DNA of 64,000 nt from the NCBI GenBank assembly GCA_000469685.2, contig LS997565.1, positions 16,953,293 to 17,017,292 on the forward strand. Reading direction: 5' to 3'. Made by a program: the position numbers and the translations under genes. Each line of letters opens with the position of its first letter. The first letter of the stretch is position 1. Source of the stretch: Haemonchus contortus (taxonomy: Eukaryota; Nematoda; Chromadorea; Rhabditida; Trichostrongylidae). The notes under the pieces are model-generated. The model did not search any database and had not been told where the DNA came from. It was given only the letters and a program-made list of their open reading frames with translations. Positions 48,701 to 57,700 of this stretch are shown here, one piece after another.

Positions 48701-51700
48701 AATCCTGTGTTTACCACAGTACACTAACTTAGGATCTCACAGTAAAACACCCTGTTGAGCAGAAAAAGAATTAGCCCTTCTTGCTTTGGCGTGAGCTCCT
48801 CGCATTGTAGCACGGCCTTACCTGTGGCCTTACCTCCGTTGGTAGGCATTGTGATCTCCTATGTGGATTTTCATATGACATTCTTCTTCTCATCCTGAAC
48901 AATAATGAAGTCGGTTGATGTCGTCGTTTGCTTACAGTGGAGGAGCTTCTGAAACACATTGAAGCATCGAGCTCCTGCTCAGCCAAGAAATGGGCGATAT
49001 TTGCAAAGATTCCTGCTCTGAAAGCGACTTTTGCGTAGAATGTCCTGAATGATGGATTAGGGAGTGAAGATCGTCTCTTTCATTTCCTAAGGCTTCGAAA
49101 AGGATTGTTCTGACGGGAGGCTAGAACAGTGTATGTATTTGAGAACATGGGACGTTCGCTTCGACGAACTTCGTCAAAGCAAATCTCTTCTCAGAGGAAG
49201 AGGTCGTGCCGTTTACGGTAAGTGAGAAGAGAGGGTCACTCCTGCCAATCACTCACCATATCTCATCGCAAGGCTTGGTTTCAAAATGCCAAGTTTCGTA
49301 ATGGTGAAGCCGAGTTTCGTAATGGTGAAGCAGAAGGCTCCAGTAGTCTTATCGTTGGCACATCGTGCGATAGACGATTGCTTACTCCGAACGACTACGA
49401 TAGTGACTAGTTATAGTACTGATATATTAACAATGCCCTTCCGCTACTAACGAATCTACAGTCTCTCTTTAACGCGTTCGCGAACGACATGCTTCCAAGT
49501 TGAGAGGCAAAATTTTCTCAAAACTTTCCGGACAACCTAATACCATCAACCCTCACTGCTTCGCTGCCTTCTCTAATTTCGAATACGATGAATTAGGCTG
49601 TATAACTCCACAGTTTTCGCTTGATAGACCTTTAGGCTTTTCTCATATATTTTTCATAAAATACTCCGAGAACTAAAAGTAGCATCACCAGTGGAAAGTA
49701 TCCCATCGCTGGCACATTCGGAAGAGCATTGGAGGTTCCAAGAAATGACAATAGAAGCTGAAATAAAAGGCCTGATAAAAGTGAATAGCAAAGCTATCAT
49801 CAAAACTTTTGCAGAGGTAAAAGGAGCAAGTTTAACCGTGTGCAAACACAACTTGGAACCATTTTAACCATTTTAATTGAGGACGAAGTAGGAGGGCTAA
49901 AGACGCGGTACATATTCCCACTAAGGTTCAGATAAGAATAGCTCTGGTGATAATAAACCACCTAAAGAAAATATGTGTGTAATTTTTGAGTTAGGTCACT
50001 TGTGTCATGCCCAGTCACTCCCTGTAGTTCCACCTAGCCTAACCAGCTGACTGGTGACCCCTCTGGTGGATTGAGCTCGTCTGTACCATGAACTACAAAA
50101 ATTTGATGTATCTCGAAACTCAAGGAAAATTCGAGAAGAGTTCTGGCGATCATGAAATGTGCAGCGCTGTAAAGTGTGAAAGGAAAAACAACAAGCGGAC
50201 TAACTCAAATACGTACTATTTCAAAATGCACAAGTGCAATACTGATAGCAGTGAAGTCTGTACTCAAAACCGATATTGGCTCAGCTGGATGGGTGCGCTT
50301 CGTTGCGCGCGTCCGTAGAAACTAGGTCTTGCCGCGGCCATCGCATGCGACGGGTGAGCCCGCGATCTTTGACAAACGTCGCAGTTGTCAGCGGGGCATA
50401 CGAATTGCGCTCAGTCCACGACAATGAGCCAAAAAGAAGATAACACGGACAAATGCAAATCATTCGCTCCACCGACATTTGGTGGTACTGTAGTGTCGTC
50501 TCGGGACCCCAGAGGGGTGCGCCGCGCGCGAAGTGGACGGGTTGACCTACTTTCGACGAACGCGCGCAATGGACGTTCTCCCAGCTGGATTTATCAGGAG
50601 GTCAACAGACGAGCAATTACTCCTTTTTCCTGTGTAAAGACGAGTTGAGGTGGGAAGTCAGAGGTGAAGCCCATCTTCCTCTCTTCCTTCTATGTACACA
50701 GTACACTGTACCCTGTAATCGCCGTGATAACGACATAGAGTGTCGCCGCAGGAAAGAATACATATATACACAATTATACGCACACTGACAAACTAACAGA
50801 AACACTTAGCTCGTCATATATACCTGCGTTCACTAATGACAGCTACCCATGAATTTCAAGTTTCACTAAAACTCGCGCTCCTGGGCACCCCAGGGAGTGG
50901 CTAAATATCGTAGTTGTGCCCTATTTGAGACGCAACTTGTAGACCAAAACCTCCATCTCAATAAATTGGACAATTTCCTCTCATTTTCTCGGAAAAAGGT
51001 TTTTGCCTATGTTCACGAATGATACAGCGACATCATATTATTCCGCCATGTTCGACGAGTCGCGTGTGGTCTCTGATGCCGAGAAGGCAGAGTGCTCCGC
51101 TGTTTTCTCCCGAAAGCATCTTCACCTATAATAATGCTCCGGCGAATGCTAGCGCCAATTTCAATTAGCTATTTTTCACGAATTGAAGAAACTTCGACAT
51201 CTTATAATATGTGATTGGTGTACCGGCCCATCCTCCACCCTAGATGGAATAGCCTTCAATTTTATCAATGAGGTACTCCGACGATTGCTGGACTATAGAA
51301 ATACACCTTCAACCCGTGCTTGTTTGAGGTGAAAAATGTACCTCGAGGATGAATTTTTTTTTGTCTCTCATTGGGTGAGAGAAAGGAAGTTGATGTGATT
51401 TATTCCAATCATACTGAAGCCTTCGATAGAGAACATCATACCAAACGCTTGGTTAACTTAAATCGTATTGAACAACACAAGAATTGCCTCATGGGTGGAA
51501 TCCTTTTACGATACCTTTCGTTTCACGTTCGGTTCAGGAACAGTTTTTAAACTATCAGATTAACTCCGAGCGGAGTTCCGCAAAGTAGCGTCTTATCTTA
51601 TCTTGTTAATCTCCATTTACACCTATGACCTTCCGCAGTTGGTGGAGGAAATAGGAATTGAATACGAAATGTTTGCAGATGATGTTAAAAGTTACAGGTC

Positions 51701-54700
51701 TTTGGAAACAGACGAATTCAGCGTTGATTCAAAAGGCCATTGATGCGGTCCTAGGCTCGGCGAAGGTATGGAGGCTACCTCAAGCACCTGAGAAAACTGT
51801 TGTTTTTCATGTAGGAGAAGGTCAGGCCTCCGACATTTATCACATGGGCGACGTCAAGATCAAGAGTTTCAACTCCCATTGTAGGTATATAGCAATGAAG
51901 TTTAGTCAAGCCCTAACTTTTGACTAAAACGCTATACCTAGAGGGGTTGTAAGGAGCAAAATACTTGGCTTGGAGTCTCTGCGATGTAGAAGAGAAAAAA
52001 ACTTATTTCGTGACAGCATTCAAAATTATCACAGGCAAAGTGTTGGTCGGTACGCTAAGCTTCTTCACCCTACTCCCGTCAACAAACGGATGAAGGCGAG
52101 TGAAACCTTTGCTCTCCAAAGCCAGGTCCTCTATTGGAATGGAGCTCTTCACATTGCGGGCTTTCTCAGAGCTGACGGAATTTAGAGAAGTATCCTTCGT
52201 CAAACACCACCGCTCACTAAAAGGAAAATTCCAGGAAGTACTGCGGTTAAGGCCTTAAATATATAATAGGTATACCTTATTTTTCGTCAGGCAACATCTT
52301 CGGAGGTGCTGATGTCATTGCTTTTTTTTATTGCCTACTTATTCATTTCTGTTGTTCACTTTGTAGAATGTTCTTGTGATGTTGTTTTATAGTTTCAGAT
52401 GCCCTTCATTATTCGTTGCTTATCAACTCCATGTGCTTAGGCGCATGCAATGAATAATGAATGTGCTCTTTTGGTGTTGCCCTATCCCCAGTCCATTCCT
52501 AGCTTGACCCGACTTTTAGAGGTACTTTTTCAGGGGATATCGAATTTTGTACAAAGAAGCAAACAAACAGACAGACAGACATACAGACGCAATCGTGCTA
52601 TATATAGTGAGGATTGGAAATTTCAATTCATGAATAATTGGTGGTTCAGCTTGGTCTAGCACTCATTTACGCAGGTGACGCTACAAGCTAGTAAGTCTCG
52701 ATGTGAAAATACCTAATGCAGAAGTTCCACACCCATGACGAGGAATCTCCCATGACAGGATACTAACAGAGTATAGAAATAGTATCAAATTAAATTCTAT
52801 GCTTACCTTAGTTAAATTACTGTTTATGAGGTTGGTAAGTGGATCAGGGTATGACTCGAACGACACTCCGCCCTGAGTTACAGCCCTGGAATGGAAGGGA
52901 GCAGACTTATGTGTAGTTCTCTTACTAGTACGATTTCAAAGCTAACTTAACATTCATAATAGTCTAAAATTCTTTTCTACAAAAAAAGATATCTTCTCTC
53001 GTCTCGCATTTTCGACTCAGCTCACTTCTAAGAGGTGATTTGTTGTTGGCTAGCAAGTTATTCAGGTAAGCTTCCACTCGATGTAGTAGCCCCTTGATTC
53101 GACTATCCTTTCAAGAGGGAATAGTCGGTATACGCTAAATCAGCAATTCCCTCCAGTAAACAAGTGATAATGGGAGAATGGCATCGCAGGAAATGCTAGG
53201 AAAATTAGACTGTTGCTTGTTTGAACAGATGCGATCAATGAGTATTTTTATTCTTTCTTCCGAACCTTCGAAGTGACAGGAATGAGGGAATACTACGTTT
53301 ATAGTAGCTACTAATTTATAATGGAGGCGATATCATAACCACTGCGAAAATCATTATAATAAACTTTCTCTTGAGGCTGATTACATTTGTATTTGTATTT
53401 GTACATTTGTACATTATTTACATAAGCGATTATTAAGTCTAAGCGATTAACAAGGCACCTACCTCAGTGGAGACTCTCCAAGAAGTAGAAGCAATAAATC
53501 CAGAACTCTGGTCACCACATTAGAGAGCTTTTGCTGTTGCTGCATATATACCACTGTCTAAATAACTAGCCTTACCACGTACCACGACTCATTCTGGAAT
53601 TGAAAAATGTGGAAAGTTGTGGGACCCAAAATAATTACGAGCCAGCTCACAGAATCCCTTTCGGGCGGGGAAAACGAAAGAAAAAAACGGTGCATGACAC
53701 ATTTACCTGACCAAACTGTTCATAGGGTTTTTGTTCAAAAACGTAATAATCGAAAATTGCAAAAGTAGGGCATACCATCATTTAAGGTGAGTTGGGAGTC
53801 CAGATTCAGGGGGAACTGCGCACCACCTTATACCATCCTGTTCTCCCCCTCTGTTAGATTTCGGACTGTGTTGCCCAACTGGCCTGCGTCCCTTTGGCTA
53901 GCGGGAAAGAAGTAAGAATGTTGAGGGACAGAATAACTGACTCATCTTACTTTATGTATTGGAGCCTGACGACACTAAAAGGATCCACGATGAGGCTCTC
54001 AACAGTTACCTTCGTCCCAGTCGTCACCTCTGAGCCAGCTGTCTCCCTGCCAACTCCATCAGCAAGGACCACCAACACTGCAGCCGGAATGACCCCATAG
54101 CAGTGCTATTCGGTTACTATGCTATATTATTACTATCTCCAAGCAAAGCCTTACGATACAAGGGGCAGACGCATCGCTACTATGGTTAAATGCACATTCC
54201 AAAGGTTTTTTCTAAGAAATTTTCTTAGTAATCAATGGCTAAGTGGTCTTTGACATTCACAAGGTTTACGCAGTCTCACTGTCACTGTCAAGAGCTTCTT
54301 TTTAGCAACATATGATTCTAATAAAATCACGTAGTCTGACATCGAGAGTCATACCATGTAGGCAGCATTTGGAAGCATGAGCATATCTTCGAGCTGACAG
54401 CCATCACAAGAATCCGCTTGCGAGTATACCTAAAATATAGAATTTCTAGGAGTGTAACAGTAGAGGGACGAAGTTGTCACTCGAATGCTTATTGAAGTAA
54501 TCCAAAAGAGCAACCCACGGACAATTCGCTTACCCATGTTTTATTGTTCTTGTAATATATTGTATTGCCACTGTTCCGGAAATCGATATCCTGCTTGAAT
54601 TCGGTTTCACTGAAATAGCTCAGTGGTAGTTTCTAAATGAATGTAATAATATTTCCCGAGCCGTTTTCGTTATGTAGTGCCTTCGAAAGCAGGTGTAATT

Positions 54701-57700
54701 TAGGTAGCTAGCGATATTTGACTAGTACTTAACCGAATCCACGAAAAAGAACCCAAACAATGGCTAGATGCCATTTTTGACCTATGATGAAGTGTGGATC
54801 GAGGAAACACTGTAACTAGCTCTAGCTCACAGTAACAGTACGGGCATTAAGCAAGATCTCAGAAATCCACCCTCTTCTACGACAAACACAATTGTCTTGA
54901 AGAACATCGGGTTCCAAGAAAGAATCTGAGTACGAATAGAGGAGAATATGGAAAAAGCAATTGCATCTAAACTTTTAGGAAAACAAAAACCTAACTTATG
55001 CCCTTATGCTGTATACGCTACTTTGCATAATCATACAGCCACCCATAAAATTCACCAAAACTAACGTTCCAGGCCACTCTAGGAAAAGGCTTAATATAGA
55101 AATTGCACCCTACTCAAACTGTGACTTCTAGACTGACAACGAGTTCCATCTCAATAACGTGGACAGTATTCACTACATTTTCCTGGAGGAAGTTACTCCG
55201 CCTGTTTTGCAAAATGATACAGCCACCATATATTCTCCCGTCGTTTTCCACTTTCACCTTACACAGTTGCTTGATTTATGTCAAGTTTTTCAACTACAGG
55301 TAATGGTAGAGAAAAGTTGCTCTCCGGGAAAATTTTGGGGAAGCAGGATTCCTGCATAGGAGGGACAGGGACTGTCAAATCGCAAAATCGCTCGAGATTT
55401 GGGCCGATGTCACTCTTTTGTCGACAATTGCGCTAGGGAACCTAAAGAGTATAGAACCAGAAGAAGAACGGGACAATCTGGTTACCTTTAAGCGAAGGAT
55501 ATAAGCGAGCGATTTCAAGAGAAGCGTCGAATACATTACGTCATTACGGGAATCAAGTCCTCTTCAAAGCTCACTGTCCCAATGATTACTGTTTGGAACG
55601 TGATGAAAAAAAAGTACTCCCCATTGTGATTTTTGCTTTTGCTGGTATTTATACACATGAAGTAATACTTCATTTTTACTCGCATGCCCATGCACTCTAA
55701 TACTCACGGTAGGATAACTTTTGCCATTTTATGAACAGTTGTGGTACTCTAGCACGAAATGCTTGAAACAAACAAGCTTCTCGCAATGGGAGCAGCGGAT
55801 GAAAAAGAACTCGTCATAGGATAGTGCTTTACACTTACTAACCCCAAATCAGAAGGAAAACAGAATTGTGTAGGCGTCCCAAAATCACCCAGGTGAGTGC
55901 TAAAGTAGCCGGCTGCATAACATGAAAAAAGAGAAATTGCCTAAAGCTAACCGCACAGAACTGAAGTAGACAAGCGATAGTAAGCAAAGAATGGGGTCTC
56001 GTGTGTACACGCAAAAGTTGAGATCATGAGCTATTACATATGATGTGGTGCATTTGACCATATTTTCAAAAGGAATAAGAAGTGAGCTTCTATCGGCTGT
56101 AGTAGGTTCCATGTTCAGTTTTCTTGAAACCTGGGCATATTGTATAATGTTTTTCACTCTTTTGCTTTCAGGTCCTGAAGACGACGATTTGTCGAAACGT
56201 CGACCAATAAAGCGATTTTTGCCTTAACAAACCTGTACGGCAAAACAGTGAAAAAACATTCTATCGGCTGTATTAACCTCGTGGTTGCCTCAAGCAGGGT
56301 GTCATTCGCTTCATCTGCTTCTGTGGAGGTAAGTTGCACTGAATAACTTTCTGGTCTTTGAATGATGCCCACGAGTCCACTACCAACAGTACCGGTGTTG
56401 GTGAGTTCGAAGCTGCAACGCACCCAATCTAGCATCAACACCTACTATAACATCATCACTTGCCTATCATATGCGTTTTACTCGCCAGGACCTCCAAATT
56501 TTGCGCACGGAGGAATCTCCCACTCGGTAACAGGTAGGTAGGTAGGAGAAGATATCAGCAAAAAGGTCACAAAACGTGATAAAATCACCATGAGAGTATT
56601 TTCTAGTATTTAAGGGAGAAATTCTATGTAATGCAAAGATCCCGTCCCCACAAACCCGAACTCTAACCTCTCGCACATGAGACGTCATGCCTACTTCTTC
56701 ACTAAGCCGCCTTTTTGGAACCACTCTCATGACTCCGTTCAGAGAAACTTTTGGCAAGCTTGGAAAGCGGTTTGAACTAAGCATCCAAAAACACATCCAG
56801 CAGTATAGGTCTAATTTCAAACGGTCACATCGACTTGGATCCTTTCCTGGTGAGAAAAGATAATCTTCAGTTTTTCAGACGAAATTCCAAGAAAGGAGGA
56901 GTCGTGGTATGGGCGGCAACTACCGCTCGTTAACGTCTTCATTTGTAGTTTGTTCCAAAGAACATTTTTTACTGATGAGTTTTTTTTTCGTACAACCCGC
57001 TATACAGATTTCTTGAGGTAGGTATCGCCCTAACTATTAGACAATATTTCTTTCATTTTGATTTCTCTTCGTTTTTTTTTCAGAATAGGTTGGGATTATT
57101 CTGACAGTGCATGTCAACACTTTTGAAGGCACTATTCGCGATGATTCAATGGGCGGGTGTGTCGATGACGTGTCCGCCTCTCATTCGATGTCACGTCAGA
57201 CAGTCTGACGTGGCGTCGAATGAGAGCCGGACACGTCATCGACACACCCGCCCATTGAATCATCGCGAACTTTGTAATTTGTAAGTGTAAAACAGGGCCG
57301 GAATATTTCGTTGTGTACGTGAATGCGCTGTATAGTTGTCATAGCTCAAGATGAACAAAGTCTTCTATACATATTCGAACTTAATTCGAAGGATTAACTC
57401 ACGCCCAGACGTACGGCCCAACTTCGACTAAACGAGCTTTTTCACCATTGTACAGCACTTCGTCAGGATTCGTCACATTGAAGTAGTAGAAGTTGAAGTA
57501 CTGAGTTGCAGGAAGCCGAGACCAGTAAAACGTTGCCTTAGGAAACTGCCCATCGTTTTTTTGTCTGCAAATTTCCAAACTATTATAGTACCCGAGAAAC
57601 TATTACAATAGCCAGTGTAAAACCTCATGCCCATGTTTACTAAAACAACAACTGCCAACCATCATAGTGATATACTGTTTCTCTTGTTGCATGTATGTTG

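Noticed and set aside
56154..56441. 95-codon minus-strand frame in receptor intron 2
   Set aside because: Overlaps the Penelope 3' end, has no family motif, and exon 2 joins exon 3 directly in frame.
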